Source of the DNA: Aspidiotus rigidus
Taxonomy: Eukaryota > Arthropoda > Insecta > Hemiptera > Diaspididae
Assembly: GCA_035079385.1 (NCBI GenBank)
Contig: JAVHKY010000003.1
Span: 13,619,501 to 13,683,500, forward strand
DNA length: 64,000 nucleotides
Reading direction: 5' to 3'
Part shown: piece by piece, positions 54,575-64,000 of the stretch
How the letters are laid out: each line of letters starts with the position of its first letter
Position numbering within the stretch: the first letter of the stretch is position 1
Notes under the pieces: generated by a model
Seen by the model: the letters and a program-made list of their open reading frames with translations, nothing else
Database searches by the model: none
What the model was told of the DNA's origin: nothing
Translations under genes and position numbers: made by a program

Positions 54575-56700
54575 TTTAATCGGAAATAATTTAAATTTAG
54601 AATTTAAAAATAAATAAAATGATAAATTAAATTATCAATTTTATTAGTATTTATTAGAATTTTCCTCCTTCACTGAAGTTATACCCGAAAGGGTCGATTC
54701 CGGTGTTGGAGGAAACAATATTAAATGCATACGCAACCCGCACCTACTCCATTATGGATGACGGGCGGTGCTGCACATGCGACACACAAGCGATTTATTA
54801 GAATAGGTGTTTTTTTTTTTTTTATTAATTGAACGAAAAATAATGAAATTATTTCAATTTTGGCTTGGTCCGAATAAAGTTTCAAATATTGCCAACATTT
54901 TATTTATAAGTATTAATATTTAAATAATATTATTAAAATTGACTTTTTATAAAATTTTCAAAATTTTTTTCATTTAACTAAAAAAATTAAGAAAAAAATA
55001 TTAAATTTTCAACTTATCATAATAATTCTAAAAATTCAAATAATTATTTATCAAAGTATTTGAATTGATAATAAAATTAAATATAATGAATAAATTAAAA
55101 TTATTGATTACAAATTTCAATTATTGTAGTAAATTATTAAATAATTTCAATAATTAAAAAATATAATTTCAAGGAAATTATTTCATAATTAATTTAAAAA
55201 ATTAATACTTTATATTCAAGTTATTAATTTATTGGTAATATTATTTTAATTAATTAATTTTTTTCGATTGATTTCATTTCAGCAATTATAAAATTTAAAA
55301 AAATAATAATATTATTAATTAATTAATTAATAAAATTATTCAATTTATTTATTTATTTTACAAATCAATAAATCATCAAACCCTTTAAAGTAAATTGTGA
55401 TCTTTTTATAAAAAAACAAAATACCAATAAATAATAATAATATTATAAATAAAATTTAATAATAAGTTATTTTTAGAAAAAGTAAAAGAATAAGACATTA
55501 TGATTAAAATTATTATATCCGTAAATTTTATTATTTGTCATTACATTAATGGGATATCATCAATTTTAAGATCAATAAATTTCATTTCATCAATCTAATT
55601 CATTTAAAATCATTTAATTCAAATTTATTCAATTTAAATCTATATTGTTGAAATAAAATTATAATTCAAATAATATAATAAAATTCATTTATTATTCGTT
55701 TAATCGGAAATAATTTAAATTTAGAATTTAAAAATAAATAAAATGATAAATTGAATTATCAATTTTATTAGTATTAATTAGAATAAGTGTTTTTTTTTTT
55801 TTCATCAATTGAACGAAAAATAATAAAATGATTTCAATTTTGGCTTGGTCCGAATGAAGTTTTATTTATTGGCAACATTTTATTTATAAATTTTAATATT
55901 TAAATAATATTCTTAAAATTAACTTTTTATAAGATTTTCAAAATTTTTTTCATTTATCTGAAAAAATTGAAAACATTTTAAATTTTCAACTGATCTTAAT
56001 AAAAAATAATTATTCTAAATGATAAAGTTGAAAAAATAAATTTATAAAAATTCAAATAATTTATCAAAGTATTTGAATTAATAATAAAATTAAATATAAT
56101 GAATAAATTAAAATTATTGACTAAAATTTTCAATTATTGTAGTAAATTATTAACAATAATTTCAATAATTTCAAGGAAATTATTTCATAATTGATTTAAA
56201 AAGTTAATACTTTATATTCAAGTTATTAATTTATTGATAATATCATTTTAATTAATTAATTTTTTTCGATTGATTTCATTTCAGCAATTATAAAATTAAA
56301 AAAAAAATAATATTATTAATTAATTAATTAATTAATTAATTAATTTATTTATTTATTTTAAAAAATCAATAAATCATCAAACCCTTTAAAGGAAATTGTG
56401 ATCTTTTTATAAAAAAACAAAATACCAATAAATAAGATTAATATTATAAATAAAATTTAATAAGTTATTTTTAGAAAAAGTAATAGAATAAAACATTATA
56501 ATTAAAATTATTATATCAGTAAATTTTATTTTTTGTCATTACATTAATGGGATATCATCAATTTTAAGATCAATAAATTTCATTTTATCAATAATAATTC
56601 ATTTAAAATCATTTAATTCAAATGTAATCAATTTAAATCTATATTGTTGGAATGAAATTATAATTCAAATAATATAATAAAATTTATTTATAACTACAAA
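54575..56700. repeat. Extremely AT-rich tandem dimer, ~1 kb unit
   Basis: The unit starting TTTAATCGGAAATAATTTAA occurs at 54,575 and again at 55,699. The two copies align through shared landmarks, including GAACGAAAAATAAT, TTTGGCTTGGTCCGAAT, AAACCCTTTAAAG and TTACATTAATGGGATATCAT. The first copy is longer because of a 132 bp insertion. The sequence is mostly A and T with long TTAA runs, unlike flanking DNA, and has no coding capacity that I can see. It sits in a neuroligin intron. Origin unknown; a mitochondrial transfer was considered, but no mitochondrial gene is recognisable. Confidence 0.75.
54661..54792. mobile_element. 132 bp structured insertion with a 12 bp target duplication
   Basis: ATTTATTAGAAT flanks both sides (54,649-54,660 and 54,793-54,804). 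The second repeat unit (near 55,770) is the empty site. The insert is roughly half G+C in an almost pure A/T background. Its first 55 bases fold well: TTTCCTCC pairs with GGAGGAAA, CACTG with CGGTG, and ACCC-GAAA-GGGT forms a tetraloop hairpin. It may be a short retroposon; no promoter boxes or A tail are convincing. Confidence 0.6.
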
Positions 56701-57605
56701 AATTTTTTAATAAATCAATTTGATAATTTTTTTTGTTATAATAATTTTAATAATAAAAATTAAATTCGTTTTTAATTTAAATTTATTAATATAATTATGA
56801 TTATTTTATATTTCAATAGAATATTTTATTTTGATGACTTTGGCTACTTGTAAAATGGACCATTTTGCGAGAATATCCACGGCAAACATTTTTCGTGCAA
56901 GAAGTTTTTCTCTTGGCCAAACAGAACTCGAGATATTGACGAAAAAATTGATTTTAGGGCGCAAGAACAGCCCACAGCTCCGCGAGCCATGTAGTTAGGG
57001 GTCTCAACATTTGGTATGCATTATTTCAGACACCAAACCTGAGACATTTAAGTAAAGTCTAGCTCTCTCTCTAACAAAATGGGAAGACCAATATCTTTAT
57101 TACTAACGAGGAAGAAACGATTTGTACGAAATATTTTGATTTGGAAATCTTCAAATACGTGAAGAAAACTACAACAATTTTTTATTACAGAAAACGAAGA
57201 AAAATCTTTCTCCTAATTTTTAACTGATGAATGAAAAGCAATGTTGATGATAATCAGGAAGTTATGATTATCAATTACAGCGGGGATGAAACTGTCGCAT
57301 TGGAATTGCGGGTCAAGTAGCGTTTTAACTCGTTACGTTTCCGTCACTCGCGCTTCAAAAATTATATATTTTATACTTTTGGATACCTTCACGCTTTATG
57401 TTTTACTTCGCGAATGACTATCTTCACGCAATTTCAGTAAAATACGTATACTTCACTCCGTGTCTGTGAACCATACGATGAAATAGCGTTTACTGCACTT
57501 ATCAGTTTTTGTTGATAAATTAACACGAGCTCAACTAAACACGATAAAACTAACGTTTGCTTATTTATAACGTAAGAAAAAATAAAGAGAAAAACGATAT
57601 CGTAC
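56701..57605. other. Neuroligin intron, remainder
   Basis: No exon recognised. A TTATTTCAGACACCAAACCT phrase near 57,023 resembles, inverted, AGGTGTCTGAAATACTG near 54,302, on the far side of the AT-rich dimer. The similarity is weak. Confidence 0.35.
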
Positions 57606-57887
57606 CGTCTAAATATGTAGATGTGAGTTCTACCAAATCGGTGTCTATCACAACACCGTCTATGCTCGGACCAAAAGCGTTCGTAAATTCAGGTTTGTCG
57701 ACCGAAACGTCGAGAAATAATCTAAGTGGACGACTTTGTAGGCACTTGAGTAAATTCGATTTCGTAAGGTCTAGCGAACAGTTCACATAATCGGTTACTT
57801 GCTTTGTGTAGCGTAGTGGATCTTTGACCAGCGCCCACGGACTCAAAGATGACCCACTCATCAGAATAGCTCGGTGAAAAAGTAATC
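57606..57887 (-). CDS. Nlg: Neuroligin, exon of the esterase-like domain
   Basis: A 282 bp exon preceded by an excellent acceptor (CTTCTTTTTTACGCAG) and followed by the donor GTACGA. It starts with two bases completing a glycine codon (phase 1 in) and ends in phase 1, compatible with the exon at 52,838-53,069. It encodes GLLFHRAILMSGSSLSPWAL, then VKDPLRYTKQVTDYVNCSLD, LTKSNLLKCLQSRPLRLFLD, VSVDKPEFTNAFGPSIDGVV and IDTDLVELTSTYLD. SGSxLSPWA and FGPSIDGVVI are neuroligin signatures; NCS is a potential glycosylation site. Upstream exons were not found before the window ends. Confidence 0.88.
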
Positions 57888-58388
57888 CTGCGTAAAAAAG
57901 AAGAAAAAAAGTGAGTTTTCCAGTCAGCAAATACAAAATTTTCTATTTCTTTCGAACAGTTTGGCATACACCAAAGGAGGAAGTTCAAGTTTCGTAGAGT
58001 AGAGATAAAGTGACCGGATGAAATTTGTACGGACTACAATATCGTTTTTACGATTACACGCATGCACAACTCTACGTATATAGAATGGAATTATAAGCAC
58101 ATACCACTCTAGATATCATTACAATGCGGTGCGGTAGTTGGCCATAAATGCGACCATTTTCATTTCTTTCTTTCATGTGGAATGAACTTACCTCTTATAA
58201 GCATAATGCTATAATTACACGAGATAGGTTATGATTATGAAGTATAGGCCAAGTTGTACTTCATGAGCGTATTACGACAATACGAGAAGGAAAGCTACGT
58301 AGGAACGTCATTCGATAATTGCTCGTATAATGCGAGTACGTATATCGAAAGTTAGCAAGCTTGAACCCCAATTCCTCTAATATTTCAG
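57888..58388. other. Neuroligin upstream intron; no other feature
   Basis: AT-rich, with no exon recognised on the minus strand. Confidence 0.35.
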
Positions 58389-58676
58389 TCTTTCATTAGC
58401 GAAGAAGATGGATCGGAGCTTACTCGTATTATTGTGAGAAATTCATTACCTCTAACTAATAAGCATATACGAGTATCGGATGACGTTCGTAATATAGTAC
58501 GCGCGTTAAATTCAAGGACTTTTCTAGATAAGAGATTGTATGACAATATTACGAAGAGTCATGATGATTGTGTTGACTGCTCACTCTCTGACGAAAGTTT
58601 CAAACCATCGGATCAGCATCATTACACTTTTAAAGCAAGAGATTGGCTTTCCTTCACAATCATGTGTAAATTTTAG
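58389..58676 (+). CDS. Candidate terminal coding exon on the opposite strand, protein not recognised
   Basis: A good acceptor (CCAATTCCTCTAATATTTCAG) opens a 95-codon frame that runs to TAG: SFISEEDGSELTRIIVRNSL, then PLTNKHIRVSDDVRNIVRAL, NSRTFLDKRLYDNITKSHDD and CVDCSLSDESFKPSDQHHYT with a short tail. The balanced, soluble composition and length are unusual for this AT-rich background. It lies antisense in a presumed neuroligin intron. I do not know the family, and no upstream exon was located between 57.9 and 58.4 kb. Confidence 0.3.
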   Translation, partial: SFISEEDGSELTRIIVRNSLPLTNKHIRVSDDVRNIVRALNSRTFLDKRLYDNITKSHDDCVDCSLSDESFKPSDQHHYTFKARDWLSFTIMCKF

Positions 58677-60224
58677 AATAAGGGACCTGTTCTATTACAC
58701 ATAATAATACTCGCAGTTTTGCAGTCGTCATCCAGCGAATGAGATAAAATGTGTATAAGCGTGGGATCTGAATTCATTTCGGTAGATATTGAAAGTACGA
58801 GTATATGTCCGTGACTGTTTTGGATTTTCTATTTTTTTTTTTTTTTTTCAATTCTTCGTCTACTATTGAGAATTTGGTGAGATAATATACACAACTACCT
58901 ACAAGCCAATGACACACTAGAAAGGAGGACGAGCCATGAAAATTAGGTTACTTGTGTTGAAATTTGAGCTCCTTAATACCGCCTAGTTTTCTTCACGAAA
59001 GAGGAAAAGCATCTTAAGTAAGGGATTTTGAGGACTGTACGTATGTGAACATCGATAGAGAACTTGGTTTGTAAGAAAAGTTCACCGACTTTTGTCCAAT
59101 CTTCGAAGTTGATTAATGTGATTCGGTCATATTCGAATTTGGAAGAATATCGTAAGCTATTCTAGTATGCGTTCTACCTTGCAATAAAACGGTATTTTAA
59201 CGCTTGGCATGTGAAGGAGTCCGCTTTTGCGACGTCGTCCAGGCAGTGATAGATTATCGTCACAATGACCCCTCGAGGGGTGCAACGGTTCAAGGCGGAG
59301 AAGAGGGACATTCGAGGGTGTTGTCGAAGTCCTCAATTATTTACATCATCGACTATTCGATTTAGCCTAAATAGGCTAAACCATTTCTTTTCTCGACCTC
59401 CGTTCCACTGAAAGAGTAGGCATCTTAACACAAATAATTCCTAAGCAATTTATTATCGATATCATTACGAAGCTACCGATTCTCAATATCACTCCGACAT
59501 CATCGACAAGTAGATTCCAAATTCATCATCAATAAGTCGACCAAGTGGAGGAAATAGTTATAAGCCTCGAGGAGTCTATCGATTTGCTGATCTTTTCGTA
59601 AGTACTGAATTCTTGTTTTGATCTACTAAAAAGACTTCTACGAGCTCATCGTCGTGTTTCTCCAAATCAACCCCTTTCAAATACGACACGACTCAGACCA
59701 CTTTCGTCTGCTAAGAAGATAGCTTTGGTCAAGTCGAGATTGAATCTGCCTATTATTTGGAAGCAACGCCCACTAAGCGCCTTCTAACTCTTCCTTAGTA
59801 ACCATTATTAGATTATTTGTACATTAAGATCCTTGAGGATTCGTATTACTCTGCTAGACGTAGACTGACGGACTTCTTTCGTTTTCTGTTCGTTAGGAAC
59901 GTCAAGATGAGAAGAGAAAAGATTTGTTCAAGTCCATAATGTACAAAATTCACGTTGTACAGGATGTAAGTATTGTTACTATTTACATCATATCATATTT
60001 CATTAATTTAAACTGACTTTCTTTCTTAAACTCCCGTAAGACTTGTTGTGATTTCCCTGCTAGGTCAAGTCTTCAAATCTCGCACGATTCACGGCAAACC
60101 TCCAGATACAAATCACAACAGAGGCCACCTTCTACGTTTTCAAAATTTGACCTTGAATCAAGTGTCGTCAGAAACGCCCGAAATTCGGTCCTGGAAAGTC
60201 ACGTGTGAATTGTAAATTGAAATT
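58677..60224. other. No recognisable gene
   Basis: The only structure noted is the palindrome ACCCCTCGAGGGGT near 59,268-59,281. Chance frames only. Confidence 0.3.
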
Positions 60225-60790
60225 TTTTTTTAAATTGACCCTGTGACGTCATAGGTCAGTTTTTGCCGGACAGCGTACGGTAAATTTTTTGAAAAAACCC
60301 CCACAGAACAGGTTCTCTGTTAATATTTTCTGGAAGGTTATTTGTCTTTCCTCAAGGATAAAATGCCACCAGAATGGTCTCGCGGAATTTATCGAGCCAC
60401 GTGCAATCCTCCCGGTTTTACTGCCTTCTGTATAGACCAAATAAGTCGCACTCTCAGAGATCGTTCCGTGGAGCACTTCTCGGTCTGTTGCCGACACCTC
60501 CAGGGCGAATTCGAAATTGCCAAGCATTGATTGTTTAGAGGATGGTCTCATTGATTTCGAATTAATCCATAAGCCTACTGAAAGTCAGCTCCTTCGTCGA
60601 GCGCCTGACCTCATGAACGATACCAGATTCACCTTTGTAAATCCATTCGTCTACCATTTCTACAACAATGATTCATCGTGTTTCTCCGATAACGTTTTTC
60701 CTGTCAATATTTATTGAGTTCGTACGTATTCTTAATTCTGCATTTCAGTAGCTCAGCCTTGACAAGACCTGTTCGAGTTCTTTATATTAT
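60225..60790. repeat. Direct repeat copy 1 (GIY-YIG remnant plus flanks)
   Basis: Matches 62,975-63,545 in the same orientation, from GTGACGTCATAGGTCAGTTT / GTGACGTCACAGGTCCGTTT through the endonuclease remnant to AGTAGCTCAGCCT and TTCTTTATATTATT. A foldback-type CCACAGAACAGGTTCTCTG lies at 60,302-60,320. Confidence 0.75.
60322..60720 (+). pseudogene. GIY-YIG endonuclease remnant of a second Penelope lineage
   Basis: The frame from 60,342 reads FLKDKMPPEWSRGIYRATCN, then FTAFCIDQISRTLRDRSVEH and CRHLQGEFEIAKH. After a stop near 60,530 a second frame continues CLEDGLIDFELIHKPTESQL. The order FKDK...GIY..C....Y(I/C)xxxxRTLxxR..EH...IAKHCLxxGHxIDF is that of PLE GIY-YIG modules, but the sequence differs clearly from copies A-E (SGVYKIECNDCNG), so I assign a separate lineage. 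The YIG is degenerate. No RT is recognised upstream. Confidence 0.55.
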
Positions 60791-60959
60791 TCTGCCAACT
60801 GTAAAGAGTCCAGGTATGATTGAAGCGTATGCGGATGATTCTCCAAAAAATTGCACATTTCAACTTTAAATTATTTAATTTTTTTTTCTTCGCTTTTGGT
60901 AGTTTTTTTTTAATAAAGTTGACAGTTACATATACTCCAGAACTTGTATCCTCAGGGAT
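60791..60959. other. No recognisable feature
   Basis: AT-rich spacer between the GIY-YIG remnant and the motif cluster. Confidence 0.3.
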
Positions 60960-61890
60960 CCTTCCTAATGTATAATAGTTGGCGAGCAATACATTTTTTT
61001 TGGTGGGGGTTGTGACACAGAAGTGAGAGAATGTCAAAAAGATGGCTTTTACTCCTATAATATACTCTTTTTCAATTTTTTTTTTCAATATATAAATTGT
61101 ACAGTCCCTTCAGAACATGTATTCCAAAAGGACGCCTCCAAAATTCCTTAATTACATGCAGGAATTTTATTTATGATGTTGTAACACAGGAATGAGATTG
61201 CTGACACAGGAGTGAGATTGCTGACACAGGAGTGATAATAAAATTGTACATTTCATCAGCATTCTCACTTCTGTGGAAGATGAATAATGTGTGTTACACA
61301 GGAGTGAGACGACACAGGTGTGAGAATTCACTCACAAAGAGGCGCGTAATTCAAAGCGATGCAGTCTTCGGATGTTCTGCTTGACGACAGTCAGTGCTGC
61401 CGGGTCCGCGAGTAAAAATAATCAAAAAAGAAAATTTGATACTTACTCAATCACGTAAAATCTCTGCCCACAGGCGTGAGAATTAGGAACGACCAGCAAA
61501 GACCGTCAGTCTCTTAGCTCGAGTGAACGAATACTGATGTCTTTCTGACAAACAAACACTATCTATGTGAATTGTGTGCCTTACATACAAGGCAACGAGA
61601 TCGGTCTGTTTGAAGATCACGTGACCGTTTTCTTGGAATTCAGTATCATCTATGACGCCACAGAAGTGAGATAGAAAATGGGGACTAACACAAAATGCAT
61701 CACCACATGTGCCAATAAGTAGTAAAAAAATTTTCAAACGTATAGTGTGATAGCTCTGTCTCACTTCTTCCAAGAATTCCATGTTCGTAGACAGAAACGC
61801 CGCATTGTAAAGTGGTAGAGTACTCTAAAGTTGAAAAAACGAGTTTTGGACGCGCCACAGAAGTGAGAAAATGAGGTTTTGACCACTTTT
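60960..61890. repeat. Cluster of ACACAGGAGTGAGA-type motifs
   Basis: Variants occur near 61,014, 61,184, 61,203, 61,220, 61,263 (inverted), 61,295, 61,308, 61,468, 61,656 and 61,852. Some form a 19-20 bp tandem (GCTGACACAGGAGTGAGATT); others are hundreds of bases apart in unique DNA and in both orientations. No coding sequence is supported. Confidence 0.55.
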
Positions 61891-62342
61891 TTGAAGGGGT
61901 GGGGGGTGTGGTCGGGTTTCGGTAATTACGTGGGGGTGTTCATTAGACTTGTCTTCAACTAATTCAAGTTTAAAAAATAATTAATAAGGCCATAGAAACA
62001 CACGTAATTATCTCAGGACTCGAAGGTGCAAATTTTTGGAGAATCACCCATGCAGGCGCCCGTCTTCTTCTTCATAATTGACATTTTTGCGTCCAACCAT
62101 GAGCACCTGGGGTATGCGTATACGCTCTACAAAGTATGGCCTACCACTCCCCAATGTTTCATTACAAACAAACGCGTGGTTCGTCATAGTTGGCGAGAAC
62201 TGCAAATTAATAGAGAGAGCTAAGATGATAGTTATTTCCTGGATTGAGCTGCGGCGCACAATTTGCTAGAACGTTCTGATAGCAGACAAAGTCAGAATGA
62301 AAGGCACTGACGAAGACCCGATTCAAATTGACGAGGCCCTAA
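61891..62342. other. No recognisable feature
   Basis: Nothing beyond short chance frames on both strands. Confidence 0.3.
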
Positions 62343-62975
62343 CAACGGCAACAGTGGGAACCTGCTTTATGAGTCGAATTCGTTTTAATATTGAATTGAA
62401 GCAAGCCTAGATCTAGTATAAAACTATTACAAAGGAGATCTAGATCTCGACCAAGAATAAACTTAGTATATACTGCATAGAGCGAGACGTAGTATGAACC
62501 TAGTATGAAATTAGTATACTGCATGGGGTGGAGGAACGCTTGATGACGTCATCAGTGACTTGACCTATTTTAGGGAGACCTATTATAAAAAAGGTCTAGA
62601 CATACTGCATGGAGTGGAAGAAAGAGGGTGGAAACGTCTGATGACGTCATGAGCGACCTTGATCTGATACCAGGGTTACAGGGGCGTTTCTTGTAAAAAA
62701 TGTCCGCCATCCGCTGTCCGCCTACCACCCGCCGGCAAAGCTTGGAGCTCGAAAATTTTTTGCTTGGAGGGCAGATGACGTCATAGGTCAGCCTTGGGAT
62801 ATCACAATCTGATGACATTATAGATAAGTCTTTTCCCCAAGTCCCCCTCATATCACATAATATAGCTTGGGGGCGAGGCCTGCAACGCTCCAATTTGATA
62901 ACGTCGTAGGTTAGCATTGTGACGTCACATTCTACATTCTGCAGATCCACGTGCCCCATAAAACAGGTTACCTAC
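62343..62975. mobile_element. Foldback-family element with a CRE-palindrome cluster
   Basis: The left terminus is GGCAACAGTGGGAACCTGCT at 62,346 and the right terminus CCCATAAAACAGGTTACCT at 62,953. The interior has TCTAGATCTCGACCAAGAAT and TAGTATACTGCATGG repeats and the GC-rich CCGCCATCCGCTGTCCGCC block. Four CRE-like words appear: TGATGACGTCATCAGTGAC (62,541), TGATGACGTCATGAGCGACC (62,639), TGACGTCATAGGTCAG (62,774) and GTGACGTCAC (62,920). Confidence 0.55.
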
Positions 62976-63545
62976 TACCCCTATGGATCCTGTGACGTCA
63001 CAGGTCCGTTTTCGCCGGACAGAGTAACAGTTTCTCTATTAATATCTTCTGGAAGGTCATTTGTCTTTCCTCAAGAATAAAATGCCCCGGAAATAGTCTT
63101 GAGGAATTTATCGAGCCATGTGCGATTCTCCGGTTGTATTACGTTTTATGCAGACCAAACGGGTCATGCTCCTAAAATCGTTCCTTGGACCTCTCCTCGG
63201 TCTGCCGCCGACACCTCCTCGGCGAATCCGTGATTACAAAGCACTGTTTATTAGAGAATCATCTGATTAAATTCGAATTAATCCATAATGCTACTGAAGG
63301 TCAGCCATTTAATTGCCCAAAGAAAGTCGAAATTGTCGCCACGTCAGTCTCGTCGAGCGCCTGACTTCATGAACGATACCAGATTCACCTTTGTAAATCC
63401 ATTCGATCACCATTTCTACAACAACGATTGATCTCCTCCGATAACGTTTTTCCTCTGGATATTTATTCAGTTCGTACGTATTTTTAATTTTGCACTTCAG
63501 TAGCTCAGCCTAGACGCGACCTAGTTGTGTTCTTTATATTATTGA
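62976..63545. repeat. Direct repeat copy 2 (GIY-YIG remnant plus flanks)
   Basis: Same-orientation counterpart of 60,225-60,790 with more substitutions and a ~40 bp insertion near 63,305-63,345 (TTTAATTGCCCAAAGAAAGT). Confidence 0.75.
63035..63430 (+). pseudogene. GIY-YIG endonuclease remnant, second copy
   Basis: Same order as at 60.3 kb but scattered over frames: LEEFIEPCAILR, then YADQTG-like text near 63,150, and ITKHCLLENHLIKFELIHNA near 63,230-63,290. Heavily mutated. It is recognisable mainly through alignment with the first remnant. Confidence 0.45.
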
Positions 63546-64000
63546 AAGAGTAGAAGCACCCTGGGTCTTTGGACTCCGCCAGGGCACAGATTACCGTCAT
63601 TTTGTGAAGTGCAAGGAGAGGTCTCTTCTTCATTCCAGCGAGTAGCTAGCATGCAGACGAAACCCCTTCTTTGAGAGGGGGGAAGACTCAGTGTGTCGTC
63701 CTCCTTGAGGTATCTTCCGGGTAATGCTAACAGTCTTAGGAAGAAATCATATTGTAACTTGTAGTAACGCACAAAACATTGGTAGAGCGTGTATGTTGCT
63801 CATCATTTTCGGGTGAACTTAGTCACAGCTGCATGGTTGAAACCCTCTGCTTTTAAACGGATCCTCGGGGAGACTTTCGCTTGATGATCAACAAAAGCGT
63901 AGCTTTATCACATCGTGCAAGAACTCCCCTACGGAAGGCGAAAGAGCCACAAGCCATTATTCCGACCATCAGTGTGTAAGGGTAGAACGCACACTAAAAT
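63546..64000. other. No recognisable gene at window end
   Basis: A GC-richer stretch with a 77-codon minus-strand frame (63,539-63,772) that I cannot assign. It may belong to an element continuing past the window. Confidence 0.3.

Noticed and set aside
54661..54715. Hammerhead ribozyme in the structured insert
   Set aside because: It has a stem, CTGAAG and GAAA, but lacks the CUGANGA core and the second hairpin.
54727..54775. rRNA-like GACGGGCGGTG word
   Set aside because: Only this short word resembles the conserved rRNA site; the surroundings do not align.
54270..57060. AT-rich dimer bounded by inverted GGTGTCTGAAATA words as one large transposon
   Set aside because: The match is short and imperfect, and there is no target duplication or coding capacity.

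Overview
The window is animal nuclear DNA, most likely from an arthropod. Its neuroligin exons and its non-LTR elements have an insect character. A hemipteran such as a scale insect is only a guess. It is AT-rich, gene-poor and dominated by mobile elements. I see no bacterial operons, rRNA, tRNA or CRISPR.

Two gene loci are clear. The first is a pair of intact, intronless, secreted L-amino-acid oxidase (LAAO) genes in head-to-head inverted orientation (15.68-17.44 kb minus; 22.40-24.17 kb plus). They sit in about 3.3 kb inverted arms with a 2.36 kb spacer that holds a decayed LINE endonuclease. Both copies keep the same TATA box and two CACGTG-type palindromes upstream. A same-orientation duplicate of another gene's terminal coding segment lies outside each arm (13.98-14.33 and 24.83-25.17 kb). 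The second locus is part of a minus-strand neuroligin gene: three consecutive exons in matching phase (57.89-57.61, 53.07-52.84 and 52.25-52.03 kb), with a 4.5 kb intron containing an extremely AT-rich tandem dimer.

Most other coding sequence belongs to retroelements. Five Penelope-like (PLE) reverse transcriptase/GIY-YIG copies lie at 1.2-3.5, 6.2-8.3, 35.9-38.0, 41.4-43.4 and 48.9-50.5 kb. Two GIY-YIG remnants of a second PLE lineage lie at 60.3 and 63.0 kb. There are decayed LINEs at 12.3-13.1, 19.4-20.5, 41.2-44.8 and 51.3-51.9 kb. Insertion order can be read directly: PLE D sits in a LINE, PLE A sits in the terminal inverted repeat of a foldback element, a hAT-type MITE sits in PLE A, and PLE B abuts a broken host-type gene of the GCDTTSA family that also carries a MITE.

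The rest is repeats. These include a foldback family with CAGGGAACCTG-type termini and ~45 bp internal arrays (0.2-3.5, 11.4-12, 14.5-15.3, 28.3, 62.3-63 kb). There are also TATACTAG-rich tracts (28-31, 48 kb), nested inverted repeats (47.6-48.1 kb) and a cluster of ACACAGGAGTGAGA motifs (61.0-61.9 kb). Several other stretches hold nothing I can recognise. Exon boundaries and repeat ends were read by eye, so they are approximate unless a duplication or splice site fixes them.
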